A DNA stretch of 64,000 nucleotides from Caulobacter sp031457805 (GCF_031457805.1 NZ_JAVDXI010000001.1:989875-1053874); one strand, 5' to 3'; shown: positions 16,366-25,147, counted from the first letter of the stretch. Notes: generated from the sequence alone by a model not told the origin. A program made the numbers and translations.

Positions 16366-18806
16366 GACGTGATCTCCGGAAAAGTCAGCGCCGATGCGGC
16401 CGAGGCGCCCGTCAAAAGCTCGGCGGCCCAGCCAAGGCCCTTGGCCCGCAGCCAGGCGGGCGCGAAACCCGCCGGCCCGTGCTGTTCCAGCAGCTTGGCG
16501 ATCAGCGCCTGATCGGCCTTGGACGAGGCGGCGCAAAAGGCCAGGGCCACGGGCCCAAGGCCCAGATCAAACAGGCGATCCCCAAGCCTTGATTGCAGGT
16601 AGTAGTCGCGGGCCGGGGTCGCGCGCGCCAGTATCTGGATTTGCCGCTCATTGAGGCCAAACCGCCCATAGGCGGCCTCGCCCTGCGGCTCCAGGGCGCG
16701 CGGATTGGGCAGGAAGATCCGGGTTGGACAGCTTTCGACAATCACCGGCGCAAGGGCGCTATCGGTGATATCGGCCAGGGACTGGGTGGCGAACACCACC
16801 GAGGCGTTCTTCTTGCGCAGGGTCTTGAGCCAGGCGCGGAGCTGGGCGGCAAAGGCCGGATCGTCGAGCGCCAGCCAGCCCTCGTCGATCAGGATCAGGG
16901 TTGGCCGGCCATCGAGGCGCGCGCTGATCCGATGAAAGAGATAGGCCAGGACCGCCGGCGCGGCCGCAGAGCCCGCCAGTCCCTCGGTCTCGAAAACCTG
17001 GACATCGCCCGCCTCCACGGTTTCGTCGGCGCCGTCCAGCAGACGCCCATGGGCGCCGCCCAACACAAACGGAGAGAGCGCCGCCTTGAGCGGCGGACTG
17101 GCCAACAGGGCCACAAGCCCCGTCAGGGTGCGCTCGGGCGCCGGCGCGCTGGCCAGGCTCTCCAGCGCCGCCCACACGAGCTCGCGCACCGTCGGGGTGA
17201 TGGAAACACCCTCACGGGCCAGGATCGCCGCGAGCCACTGCGCCGCCCAGGCGCGCTCCTCGCGCAGATCGATCCTGGCCAGGGGTTGCAGGCTCAAACG
17301 CGCCGCGCCCTCCGCGGAGAGGTCATGGAACGCTCCGCCCATGGCCAGCACCGCCGCGCGGCTGGAGGCGCCAAAGTCGAAGGCGAAGACCTGAGCGCCC
17401 GGATAGCGCCGGAACGACAGGGCCAGCATCCCTAAGAGCACGCTCTTGCCCGCGCCCGTTGGCCCCACCACCAGGGTGTGGCCCACATCATCGACATGCA
17501 GGCTGAGCCGGAACGGCGTCGAGCCGGCCGTGCGGGCGATCAGCAGCGGTGGGCCGTCCAGATGAGCGTTGCGCTCAGGCCCCGCCCAGACCGCTGACAG
17601 CGGCGCCAGATGGGCAAGGTTGAGGGTCGAGAGCGGCGGCTGGCGGATATTGGCGTAGGCGTGCCCAGGCAGGGTTCCAAGCCAGGCTTCGACGGCGTTG
17701 ATGCTCTCGCGGATGACCGTGAGGTCGCGACCTTGGATGACCTTTTCGGCTAGGGCGAGCTTGGCGTCGGCGCGGGCCGGATCCTCGTCCCAGACTATGA
17801 GGCTCGTGGTGACATAGGCGTAGGCGACCGCATCGCCGCCAAGGTCCTGCAAGGCCAGGTCCGCCTCGGCGGCCTTGTTGGCCGCATCATTGTCAACCAG
17901 GGCGGCGGGCTCCTGGGTCAGGGCCTCGCGCAGCAAAACCAGCACCGACTTGCGCTTGGAAAACCACTGTCGGCGGATCTTGGCGAGCAAGCCCGCCGCC
18001 AGCGTCTTGTCCAGGCAAAGCGCCCGCGTCGTCCAGCGATAGGCAAAGCCCAGACGATTGAGTTCGTCGAGCAGACCCGGCGTCGTCGCCGGCGGAAACC
18101 CAACCACAGTCAGGACCCGCAGATGCGCCCTTCCAAGGCGCGGTTCCAGACCGCCGGTTAAGGCGTCCGTGGCCAGGAGGCTGTCGAGATAGATCGGGGT
18201 CTCAGGCACGGCCACGCGCTGGCGCGTGGTCGAAACCGCGCCGTGCAGGACGCTCAAGGTTGCGGCGTCATCGAGCCAGGCCAAACGCGGCAAAAGACCC
18301 TCGAGCAAGGCCAAAACGCGATCAGTGCGGTCGATGAAGGTGGCCAGCTCGGCGCGCCAGTCGAGTCTGGCCTGTTGCTGGCCTTCGACGAACCATTGCG
18401 CGACCTGGCCCTGTTGCTCCGCCGGCGGCAGGTAGCTCAAGGTCAGGAAATAGCGGCTCTCATAGTGCTCGCCGCTGTCGACAAAATCGGCGCGGCGCTC
18501 TGCATCGACCAAGGCCGACACCGGATCGGGAAAGACGCTCACCGGATAGTCCGCCGCCGGATCACGGCGGGCCTCGATGAAGATCGCCCAGCCCGAGCCC
18601 AGGCGCCGCAGGGCGCTGTTGAGGCGCGCGGCGACAACGGCGACCTCAGCGTCGGTGGCGCTGTCGAGATCTGGCCCCCGAAACTCAGCGGTGCGCTGAA
18701 AGCCGCCGTCCTTGTTGAGCACCACGCCCGGCGCGACCAGGGCGGCCCAGGGCAGATAGTCGGCCAGGCGCGCGGGGCGGCGGCGATATTCGCGAAGATC
18801 GAGCAT
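16362..18806 (-). CDS. trbE: Conjugal transfer ATPase TrbE (VirB4-like)
   Basis: 814 residues. The N-terminal domain starts MLDLREYRRRPARLADYLPW. Walker A GPTGAGKS near residue 447, Walker B LILIDEGWLAL near 637, then TLRKKNASVVFATQSLADI. Inner-membrane-associated ATPase energising pilus assembly and transfer. Length is normal for TrbE. Preceded by trbD with a short gap. Confidence 0.95.
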   Translation of the reverse strand: MLDLREYRRRPARLADYLPWAALVAPGVVLNKDGGFQRTAEFRGPDLDSATDAEVAVVAARLNSALRRLGSGWAIFIEARRDPAADYPVSVFPDPVSALVDAERRADFVDSGEHYESRYFLTLSYLPPAEQQGQVAQWFVEGQQQARLDWRAELATFIDRTDRVLALLEGLLPRLAWLDDAATLSVLHGAVSTTRQRVAVPETPIYLDSLLATDALTGGLEPRLGRAHLRVLTVVGFPPATTPGLLDELNRLGFAYRWTTRALCLDKTLAAGLLAKIRRQWFSKRKSVLVLLREALTQEPAALVDNDAANKAAEADLALQDLGGDAVAYAYVTTSLIVWDEDPARADAKLALAEKVIQGRDLTVIRESINAVEAWLGTLPGHAYANIRQPPLSTLNLAHLAPLSAVWAGPERNAHLDGPPLLIARTAGSTPFRLSLHVDDVGHTLVVGPTGAGKSVLLGMLALSFRRYPGAQVFAFDFGASSRAAVLAMGGAFHDLSAEGAARLSLQPLARIDLREERAWAAQWLAAILAREGVSITPTVRELVWAALESLASAPAPERTLTGLVALLASPPLKAALSPFVLGGAHGRLLDGADETVEAGDVQVFETEGLAGSAAAPAVLAYLFHRISARLDGRPTLILIDEGWLALDDPAFAAQLRAWLKTLRKKNASVVFATQSLADITDSALAPVIVESCPTRIFLPNPRALEPQGEAAYGRFGLNERQIQILARATPARDYYLQSRLGDRLFDLGLGPVALAFCAASSKADQALIAKLLEQHGPAGFAPAWLRAKGLGWAAELLTGASAASALTFPEITS

Positions 18807-18809
18807 AGC

Positions 18810-19076
18810 TCAGACCTCCAGATGGGCCGGCAGACGCACATGGCGCATGCCGACCTCGAAGATCTGCGGATCACGCCGCGCGGCCCAGACAGCCAGCGCA
18901 TGGCCGGCCAGCCAGACGATCAAACCCACGATCCAAAGACGCAGGCCAAGGCCAAGGGCCGCGGCCAGGGTGCCGTTGACCAGGGCGATCGCGCGCGGGG
19001 CGCCGGCCAGCAGCATCGGCTCGGTGAGCGCCCGATGGACCGGCGCGGCGAACCCCAGGGCGCGATCCTGGGCCAT
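18810..19076 (-). CDS. trbD: Conjugal transfer protein TrbD (VirB3-like)
   Basis: 88 residues starting MAQDRALGFAAPVHRALTEPM, with two adjoining hydrophobic helices (ALVNGTLAAALGLGLRLWIV, GLIVWLAGHALAVWAAR) and RDPQIFEVGMRHVRLPAHLEV at the end. Start chosen at 19076, which overlaps the trbC stop; longer frames are not conserved. Inner-membrane partner of TrbE. Confidence 0.9.
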   Translation of the reverse strand: MAQDRALGFAAPVHRALTEPMLLAGAPRAIALVNGTLAAALGLGLRLWIVGLIVWLAGHALAVWAARRDPQIFEVGMRHVRLPAHLEV

Positions 19077-19480
19077 CAGATCAGCGCTCCGCCGCCGAAC
19101 GAGAAGAACGACAGGAAGAAGGAACTGGCGGCGAAGGCGATCGACAGGCCAAACACAATCTGGATCAGCTTGCGCGAACCGCCGGAGGTTTCGCCAAAGG
19201 CCAGGGCCAGGCCGGTGATGATGATGATGATCACCGCGATGATCTTGGCCACCGGCCCTTCGACCGACTCCAGGATCTGTTGCAGCGGCGCCTCCCAGGG
19301 CATGCCTGAGCCGGCCGCCCGGGCCTTCGCGCTCAAAAGGGTCAGGCCGGTCGCCAGAAAGCCGATAGTCCAAGGACCCTCGCCAAGACGCTGGAGCCGA
19401 TGGCCGCGCGCGCCTGGCGTCAGATCAGGCTTGCGACGAAGCGGGGCCGGAATGACCGCGCCGACGGGGCAAAAAGGCAT
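19076..19480 (-). CDS. trbC: Pilin precursor TrbC (VirB2-like)
   Basis: 134 residues starting MPFCPVGAVIPAPLRRKPD. A long signal-like helix leads to the pilin core: GMPWEAPLQQILESVEGPVA then two TM segments (KIIAVIIIIITGLALAFGE and IVFGLSIAFAASSFFLSFF) ending GGGALI. Builds the conjugative pilus. Start at ATG 19480 by family length. Confidence 0.9.
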   Translation of the reverse strand: MPFCPVGAVIPAPLRRKPDLTPGARGHRLQRLGEGPWTIGFLATGLTLLSAKARAAGSGMPWEAPLQQILESVEGPVAKIIAVIIIIITGLALAFGETSGGSRKLIQIVFGLSIAFAASSFFLSFFSFGGGALI

Positions 19481-19521
19481 GTGACGATCTCCTTGATTGA
19501 TGGGGGTTGCAGGCGTTGCCC

Positions 19522-20475
19522 TCAAGCGGGGCCAAGCTCGTAGGCGCCGCCTGGCCCAAGGCCCTCGACCCGGACAAGCTCGGTCAAGCGCCTCGCCTTT
19601 CCGCGTCCAGCCAGCACGGCGATGAGATCGATGGTGTCGGCGATCAGGCCGCGCGGGGCGGTGATCACCGCTTCCTGGATCAGCTGCTCCAGGCGCAGCA
19701 AGGCGCCCAGGGCCGACCCGGCGTGCAGGGTCCCCACCCCGCCCGGGTGGCCTGTGCCCCAGGCCTTGATGAGGTCGAGGGCTTCGGGCCCGCGGACCTC
19801 GCCGATGATGATGCGGTCGGGCCGAAGCCGCAAAGCCGACCGGACCAGATCGGTGAGGCTGGCCAGGCCCTCGCACGTGCGCAGGGCGACCTGATTGGGC
19901 GCGGCGCACTGCAGCTCGCGCAGGTCCTCCAGGAGGATCACCCGATCCTCGCCAAGGGCGATCTGCGCCAACAGCGCATTGACGAGCGTGGTCTTGCCGC
20001 TGGAGGTCGGCCCCGCGACCAGGATATTGGCCCGGTCCGCCACGGCCTGCGCCAGAACCCGCCCTTCCCGCGCGCCCATCACCCCGGATGCGACATAGTC
20101 GTCGAGCTTAAAGACCAGACTCGCGGGTTTGCGGATCGAAAAGGTCGGGGCTCTCGCCAAGGGCGCGATCAGCCCCTCGAAGCGCTCGCCGCTTCCCGGC
20201 AGCTCCGCCGAAAGGCGCGGCCGGCCCGCATGGATCTCGGCGCCGACATGATGGGCCACCAGACGCAGGACCCGCTCGGCGTCCGCCGGCAAGACCGTCA
20301 GCTCGGCGTCGACCAGGCCCACATCAAAGCGATCGATCCACACCCGGCCATCGGGATTGAGCATGACCTCGCCCACGGCGGGGTCTTCAAGCCGGGTCAG
20401 AAGCTCCGGTCCCAGGGCCGTGCGCAGCATCTGGCGGCTGCGCGCGCGTCCAGCCTCGATTTGCAAAAGGTCCAT
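19522..20475 (-). CDS. trbB: Conjugal transfer ATPase TrbB (VirB11-like)
   Basis: 317 residues: N-terminal domain with EVMLNPDGRVWIDRFDVG, Walker A GPTSSGKTTLVN near residue 155, then the Asp/His box RPDRIIIGEVRGPEALDLIKAWGTGHPGG. Hexameric traffic ATPase. First trb gene of the operon; a hairpin covers its ribosome-binding site. The ICE coupling protein TraG and relaxase that usually precede it are absent. Confidence 0.94.
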   Translation of the reverse strand: MDLLQIEAGRARSRQMLRTALGPELLTRLEDPAVGEVMLNPDGRVWIDRFDVGLVDAELTVLPADAERVLRLVAHHVGAEIHAGRPRLSAELPGSGERFEGLIAPLARAPTFSIRKPASLVFKLDDYVASGVMGAREGRVLAQAVADRANILVAGPTSSGKTTLVNALLAQIALGEDRVILLEDLRELQCAAPNQVALRTCEGLASLTDLVRSALRLRPDRIIIGEVRGPEALDLIKAWGTGHPGGVGTLHAGSALGALLRLEQLIQEAVITAPRGLIADTIDLIAVLAGRGKARRLTELVRVEGLGPGGAYELGPA

Positions 20476-20480
20476 GGCCG

Positions 20481-20501
20481 ATCCCCGTGGATGACGGGGA
20501 T
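20481..20501 (-). promoter_or_regulatory. Hairpin over the trbB ribosome-binding site
   Basis: ATCCCCGT (20481-20488) and ACGGGGAT (20494-20501) are perfectly complementary over a 5-nt loop, and end 5 nt before the trbB ATG. The purine-rich GGGGAT of the stem is the only plausible ribosome site, so the structure could gate trb translation; it could equally be a protein operator. Confidence 0.5.
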
Positions 20502-20598
20502 GAGTAAGAGGACCGCAAACCAGCCGATCTCAACAGCCAAATGGGCGGATCGCACCCTAGCGGACAAAGACAGGCGATCGGCGGTGCGCGCCCACGTC

Positions 20599-20970
20599 TT
20601 AGGCCGCCAAAGCTCGTGTCGCCGGCGCAACGACACCGCCGCTGCGCCCTGGCGCGCTCGCCCGATGCGCGAAAACCCAAGCCTCAGCCAAGATTTCTGC
20701 GGCCACGCCCGCATCAATCGCCGCGAGCCGCATCAGGACGATGCCCGCCTTACGCCGTCGCCCCGGTTCGGCGATCACACCCTCGCCCCGCGACAGCGCC
20801 CAAGCCTGACGAGACGGCGCCAGCTTGACGACTGCCCAGCCTTCGGCCGGCCAGCCCAAGGTCGCAAAAGCCCTGCCGCCCAACCGAAACTGAACGGCTT
20901 CAAGGATTGGCTTGGCCTGAACGCCTGGTCCAAAGCCCATCGCCAGCGCTGAAAATTCATCAGGGGTCAT
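20599..20970 (-). CDS. MmcQ/YjbR-like small protein
   Basis: Begins MTPDEFSALAMGFGPGVQAKP (ATG 20970, GAGG 5 nt upstream) with FRLGGRAFATLGWPAEGWAVVKL, the MmcQ/YjbR double-wing fold pattern. A C-terminal helix follows (AGIVLMRLAAIDAGVAAEILAEAWVF). About 123 residues. It lies between trbB and the IS91 element on the trb strand. Function uncertain; family members are often called DNA-binding without strong proof. Confidence 0.7.
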   Translation of the reverse strand: MTPDEFSALAMGFGPGVQAKPILEAVQFRLGGRAFATLGWPAEGWAVVKLAPSRQAWALSRGEGVIAEPGRRRKAGIVLMRLAAIDAGVAAEILAEAWVFAHRASAPGRSGGVVAPATRALAA

Positions 20971-21118
20971 CGGATCCTCGTCAGCGGCGAAGATCAAAAT
21001 CCGAGTCGCCGCTTCGAGGCAAAGTCGCGCCGAGGAACGTCAAAGTCGGTCGTGCGCCAGAGTACTAACCCGCTCGCGCGGGAGGGGCATTTGTTCGGCG
21101 CTGAGGGACATCGGGATC

Positions 21119-21169
21119 CTCCTGTCTGAAGAGGAACGTGGGTCGGCCACGTCCTCCTCGAGACAGGAG
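21119..21169 (+). promoter_or_regulatory. Nested leader hairpin of IS91 containing the ribosome site
   Basis: CTCCTGTCT (21119-21127) pairs with AGACAGGAG (21161-21169), enclosing an inner hairpin with ACGTG/CACGT arms (21136-21140 and 21148-21152). The AGGAG ribosome site for the ATG at 21177 is inside the 3' arm. The same leader recurs at 63963 onward. Confidence 0.6.
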
Positions 21170-21176
21170 ACGAGTG

Positions 21177-22043
21177 ATGCCCGAAGAAGCGATCCACCCG
21201 TTGCGTCGCAGGATGGTCGAAGACATGACCCTCCGCAACTTCGATCCGCGGACCCAGGAGACCTACATCCGAGCGGTTCGATCCTGCAGCCGCTACTGCG
21301 GTAGGACCCCAGGCGAGCTGACGTTCGAGGATGTGCGGCGCTACCAGCTGCACCTGACGCAGAGCGGCCTGGCCTCGGCCAGCGTCAACGGCGCGATGGT
21401 GGCGCTGCGGTTCTTCTTCCGCGTGACGCTCAAGCGGCCAGAGGCCTTGGACTACATCCCGATCGCCCGCCAGCCGCAGAGATTGCCGGTCGTGCTGACG
21501 CCGGACGAGGTCGCGCGGCTGTTGCAGGCGGCGCCGGGGCTCAAGTGGCGCACCGCGCTAAGCGTGGCCTACGGCGCGGGCCTGCGGGCCGCCGAGGTCG
21601 TGGGCCTGAAGGTCGGCGACATCGACAGCCAGCGCATGCGCATTCGGGTCGAACAGGGCAAGGGTCGGCGCGACCGTGACGCGCTGCTCTCTCCGCATCT
21701 GCTGGCGAGCTTGCGCAACTGGTGGAAGGTGGCCCGCCCGCCGGTGTGGCTGTTCCCCAACCGGCTGACGTCGTTCAACGCCGTGACGCCGCGCTCGCTC
21801 AATCGCGCCTTCCACGTGGCGGTCAGGACGGCCGGCATCAGCAAGCCGGTCTGCCTGCACACCCTGCGCCATTGCTTCGCCACCCACCTGCTGGAGCAAG
21901 GCGTCGATGTGCGGGTGATCCAGGTCCTGTTAGGCCACAAGAAGCTGGAGACAACCTCGGTCTACACGCATGTGGCCGCCAAGACCCTGGACGGCATCGA
22001 GAGCCCGCTGGATCTGCTGCGATTGAGACCGCCGCGGGCCTGA
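21177..22043 (+). CDS. IS91-associated tyrosine recombinase/integrase
   Basis: 288 residues from ATG 21177. Core-binding domain (TYIRAVRSCSRYCG...) followed by the catalytic domain with GAGLRAAEV (Arg), HTLRHCFATHLLE (HxxR), GHKKLETTSVYTHV (His, Tyr). A XerC-like accessory gene, as in many IS91 relatives. GTG-started HUH transposase follows after 4 nt, so the two are coupled. The upstream part of the frame lies in the leader hairpin and is excluded. Confidence 0.92.
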   Translation: MPEEAIHPLRRRMVEDMTLRNFDPRTQETYIRAVRSCSRYCGRTPGELTFEDVRRYQLHLTQSGLASASVNGAMVALRFFFRVTLKRPEALDYIPIARQPQRLPVVLTPDEVARLLQAAPGLKWRTALSVAYGAGLRAAEVVGLKVGDIDSQRMRIRVEQGKGRRDRDALLSPHLLASLRNWWKVARPPVWLFPNRLTSFNAVTPRSLNRAFHVAVRTAGISKPVCLHTLRHCFATHLLEQGVDVRVIQVLLGHKKLETTSVYTHVAAKTLDGIESPLDLLRLRPPRA

Positions 22044-22047
22044 GCGA

Positions 22048-23265
22048 GTGGCCAGGCTTGTGCGCCCGGTCCTGGAGGTCGCCGACATCTTCCATGCCCA
22101 TGGCGAGACCTTCCGCCGCGATCAGGTCGGACATCTGAGCCTGGGCCAGCTCAAGGTGATGTCGGCGATCCAAGCCTGCCGGACGGCGCAACTGGGCGGC
22201 CACGTCGAGCGCTGCGAGGACTGCGACCATCAGCGGATCGCCTATAACTCCTGCCGCAATCGGCATTGCCCAAAGTGTCAGGGCGCGGCGGCCCAGCGTT
22301 GGCTGGAGGCCCGACAGGCCGAGCTGTTACCGCTGGCCTACTACCACGTGGTCTTCACCCTGCCGGCCCAGATCGGCGACATCGCCGTCCAGAACAAGGC
22401 CGTGGTCTACAGCGCGCTGTTCAAGGCCGCGTCGGAGACCCTGCTGACCATCGCCGCCGATCCCAGGCGCCTGGGCGCCCGCATCGGCCTGACGGCTGTC
22501 CTTCACACCTGGGGGTCAGCGCTCACCCATCATCCGCATGTCCACTGCATCGTCCCCGGCGGCGGCCTCGCCTTGGACGGACAGAGCTGGGTCTCTTGTC
22601 GCCCCCGGTTCTTCCTGCCGGTGCGCGTGCTGTCCCGACTGTTCCGCCGGCTGTTCCTGGAGAAGCTCGTCGCCGCCCACGCCGAGGGGCTGCTGTCCTT
22701 CTTTGGTGAACTGGCCGGTCTGGCCGACCGCGCCGCCTTCGCCGCTCGCCTCGCCCTGCTGCGCCGCGTGGAGTGGGTGGTCTACGCCAAGCGCCCCTTC
22801 GCCGGCCCCGAAGCGGTATTGGCCTATCTGGCCCGCTACACTCACCGCGTCGCCATCTCCAGCAGCCGCCTGGTCGCCATGAACGACAGGGGCGTCACCT
22901 TCCGCTGGAAGGACTACCGCCAGGACGGCCAGGCCCGCCGCAAGGTCATGACCCTGGCGCCCAGCGAGTTCATTCGCCGCTTCCTGATCCACGTCCTGCC
23001 CACCGGCTTCCACCGCATCCGCCACTACGGCCTCTTCGCCAACCCGGCCCGTGCCGCCAACCTGGCCAAGGCTCGCGCGCTGCTTCAGGCGCCGCCGCCA
23101 ACCCCAATCCTCGAGGCCCACGCCGAACCCGAGCCGGATGCAAAGCCGCCGGCCGCCTGCCCTTGCTGCGGCGGCCGCATAGTCCTGGTCGAGATCTTCG
23201 CGCGCGGGAGCGGGACTGGACACCGGCCCCTGTCCCAGCACGTGTTCCGGATCGACTCGTCATGA
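22048..23265 (+). CDS. IS91-family HUH rolling-circle transposase
   Basis: 405 residues, GTG start. N-terminal zinc finger CEDCDHQRIAYNSCRNRHCPKCQ, HUH motif HHPHVHCIVPGGGLALDG, and a catalytic-tyrosine region near YLARYTHRVAIS. C-terminal Cys pair CPCCGGRI. Catalyses single-strand transposition and can carry flanking DNA. Intact by eye. Confidence 0.94.
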   Translation: MARLVRPVLEVADIFHAHGETFRRDQVGHLSLGQLKVMSAIQACRTAQLGGHVERCEDCDHQRIAYNSCRNRHCPKCQGAAAQRWLEARQAELLPLAYYHVVFTLPAQIGDIAVQNKAVVYSALFKAASETLLTIAADPRRLGARIGLTAVLHTWGSALTHHPHVHCIVPGGGLALDGQSWVSCRPRFFLPVRVLSRLFRRLFLEKLVAAHAEGLLSFFGELAGLADRAAFAARLALLRRVEWVVYAKRPFAGPEAVLAYLARYTHRVAISSSRLVAMNDRGVTFRWKDYRQDGQARRKVMTLAPSEFIRRFLIHVLPTGFHRIRHYGLFANPARAANLAKARALLQAPPPTPILEAHAEPEPDAKPPAACPCCGGRIVLVEIFARGSGTGHRPLSQHVFRIDSS

Positions 23266-23588
23266 CGCTCGTGGCCGTCACCCCACGCCATCGCAGCGCC
23301 ACAGCAACGGCCAAGGGCCGCATGACCAGCCCTGCGCGCCAACGGCAAAAGCCCAGCCTCTCCGCCCAGGGCAAGCCCGATCGTCACATCATCAGGGGCG
23401 TCGTGACGGAGAAAACTGGCGACCCACACCTGCGACCAGGCCGGTCAGCCCCTCGCCAGCGACCTCATGGGACAAGCGCGCCGCTCAAATCCCCATAGGC
23501 CGATACCGCCATCCCGCGGGTCAGACTTTGAGCTTTCTCAGACACCCGCCTGCGGGGGCAAACCCATCGCCGCGCCCGGCGGGCGTCC

Positions 23589-23620
23589 AAGAAACCTAAA
23601 CAATAAGAAACCTAAACAAT
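23589..23620 (+). repeat. 16-bp tandem direct duplication
   Basis: AAGAAACCTAAACAAT occurs twice in direct tandem (23589-23604 and 23605-23620). It is AT-rich in a GC-rich context and lies just beyond the IS91 transposase gene, so it may be a junction scar. Confidence 0.85.
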
Positions 23621-23903
23621 AGCGGCCTTCGGCACGCTTCCAGGAACTGGACGTTACTCACCAAGCCGACGAGATCGACGCCGCCCCACCGCAGGCCCCT
23701 CCAAGGACATCACTGCCGCGACTGCGCGACGCCAGCGCGATGCGGCCGCCAGGCGCTCGGTATAGGCGCTGTTGGGCGCAAAGGTTCGGTCCAGGCACCA
23801 GAAGGCTGCGGGGGGGCTGTGTCAGTACCTGGAGATCCATCCTTCTAAACCACAATGACCGCGAGCAGGTTGGGGCCGCCCAAGGATGTCAGTTCGACGC
23901 TGC

Positions 23904-23921
23904 TTGTCGCTGTTTTGTCAC
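23904..23921 (+). promoter_or_regulatory. Candidate Pho box upstream of the PstS-like gene
   Basis: TTGTCGC (23904-23910) and TTGTCAC (23915-23921) are 7-nt direct repeats with a 4-nt spacer, the layout of PhoB sites (consensus CTGTCAT repeated every 11 nt). About 125 nt before the gene start. Confidence 0.45.
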
Positions 23922-24045
23922 GCGCCTGCGTTATCGAAGCTTGTTAGGCATGCTGAAGGTGCGGTTGCGGCTAGCGCAAGGCCGTTCATTGGCCTTCAGC
24001 GACCAACATCGCCGACGTTCAGGCCAGTTGCAGGATTGACAGACT

Positions 24046-25086
24046 ATGAGACTTCTGATCGGTGCCGCTACGGCTCTAGGACTCGTGGCTATGGCCCCCG
24101 CGGCCCACGCCTCGCGCGACTACGTTTGGGCGGCAGGGTCCTCGACGGTCTTCCCTTTCGCCACGCGCGCAGCTGAGAATTTCTCGAAAAAGACAGGTAA
24201 GAAGGCCCCTAAGGTCGAAAGCCTTGGTACGGGTGGCGGCTTCAAGCTGTTCTGTGGTGGCGCAGGAGAGGGTTTTCCTGACATCGCTAACGCCTCCCGA
24301 CCGATGAAGCGATCTGAGTTCGAGGCCTGTAAAGCAAAGGGCGTGCGAGACATCGTTGAGATAAAAATCGGCTTTGACGGCATTGTCATTGCAATGGACA
24401 AGTCCGCACCCAATTATAATTTCAAGCTTGCCGACCTTTATCTTGGTCTTGCGCAGAATACCCCGAACGACGATAAATTCTCTGCCAATCCCTACAAAAC
24501 TTGGAGAGATGTGAATAGCCAACTGCCAGCCAACCGCATCCTCGTCTACGGTCCACCGCCAACGTCTGGTACGCGTGACGCTTGGCTGGAGCTTGCCATG
24601 GAAGGGGGCGCCAAGCAGTACCCCGCACTGAAGGCGCTTTCGGCGTCCGACGAAAAGGCGTTCAAAGCAAAAGCCCATCCGATACGCATGGACGGCGCCT
24701 GGGTCGATGCAGGCGAGAACGATAACGCCATTGTTGGCACGATCGAGAAGACACCTGGCGCGCTCGGTGTTTTTGGCTATTCCTTCCTTGGTGAAAACGC
24801 CAGCCGGATCAAGGCCGCGACCGTCAACGGGGTCAAGCCGACTCCGGTTACAATCGCCAACGGCACTTACCCTGTCTCCCGATCCTTGTTCATCTATGTC
24901 AAGAAATCGAGCGTCGGCGTCGTGCCGGGTTTGAAAGAGTTTTTGACCGAGTTCGCCTCGGACGCAGCGGCCGGAAGAGGCGGCTATCTCTCGCAGCGCG
25001 GCCTCATCCCGCTGCCGCCAGCGCAGCACGCGGCCATGAAGGGCGTTGTTGCGAAGCTTACGCCGATGGCCCCTCCTAAGAACTGA
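24046..25086 (+). CDS. PstS-like phosphate-binding protein
   Basis: Signal peptide MRLLIGAATALGLVAMAPAA, then the PstS family fold: AAGSSTVFPFATRAAENF, ESLGTGGGFKLFCGG, DIANASRPMKRSEF, YGPPPTSGTRDAWLELA. Periplasmic or secreted phosphate-binding protein (346 aa). It is unlinked to pstCAB here and sits before a prepilin peptidase and the T2SS operon. PstS-like proteins near T2SS genes fit a phosphate-limitation secretion locus. Followed by a hairpin terminator. Confidence 0.9.
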   Translation: MRLLIGAATALGLVAMAPAAHASRDYVWAAGSSTVFPFATRAAENFSKKTGKKAPKVESLGTGGGFKLFCGGAGEGFPDIANASRPMKRSEFEACKAKGVRDIVEIKIGFDGIVIAMDKSAPNYNFKLADLYLGLAQNTPNDDKFSANPYKTWRDVNSQLPANRILVYGPPPTSGTRDAWLELAMEGGAKQYPALKALSASDEKAFKAKAHPIRMDGAWVDAGENDNAIVGTIEKTPGALGVFGYSFLGENASRIKAATVNGVKPTPVTIANGTYPVSRSLFIYVKKSSVGVVPGLKEFLTEFASDAAAGRGGYLSQRGLIPLPPAQHAAMKGVVAKLTPMAPPKN

Positions 25087-25093
25087 GACCAGC

Positions 25094-25125
25094 GCCGCGT
25101 GGACAATTGCCGTCCGCGCGGCTTT
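25094..25125 (+). terminator. Terminator after the PstS-like gene
   Basis: GCCGCGTGGAC (25094-25104) pairs with GTCCGCGCGGC (25112-25122) with one wobble pair, followed by TTTA. Confidence 0.65.
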
Positions 25126-25147
25126 AGGCCAAGGCTAACTTTTACCC

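Larger units (their letters stand above)
21062..23588 (+). mobile_element. IS91-family element, copy 1 (right end approximate)
   Basis: Contains the IS91 pair: a tyrosine recombinase and a HUH rolling-circle transposase. The left end is fixed by comparison: from GTACTAACCCGCTCGCGCGG at 21062 the sequence is nearly identical to that from 63906, with divergent flanks (a shared TGCGCCA lies just outside in both). The right end is not defined by eye; a 16-bp tandem duplication begins at 23589. It separates the trb-element remnant from the PstS/T2SS region. Confidence 0.8.
23266..24045. other. 780-nt gap between IS91 and the PstS-like gene
   Basis: No convincing gene. The first part is probably the IS91 right end. 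It includes a 16-bp tandem repeat (23589-23620), a stretch at 23622-23656 similar to DNA right of the IS1111 element, and a possible Pho box at 23904-23921 before the PstS-like gene. Confidence 0.5.

Noticed and set aside
20397..20717. Minus-strand frame with a hydrophobic patch overlapping the trbB start
   Set aside because: Overlaps trbB and the YjbR-like gene in another frame; no start or family support.
5889..24045. A second dusA 5' fragment marking the far attachment site
   Set aside because: Searched by eye for the RFSTAPMMDWTD-encoding segment elsewhere and found none, so no right boundary is claimed.
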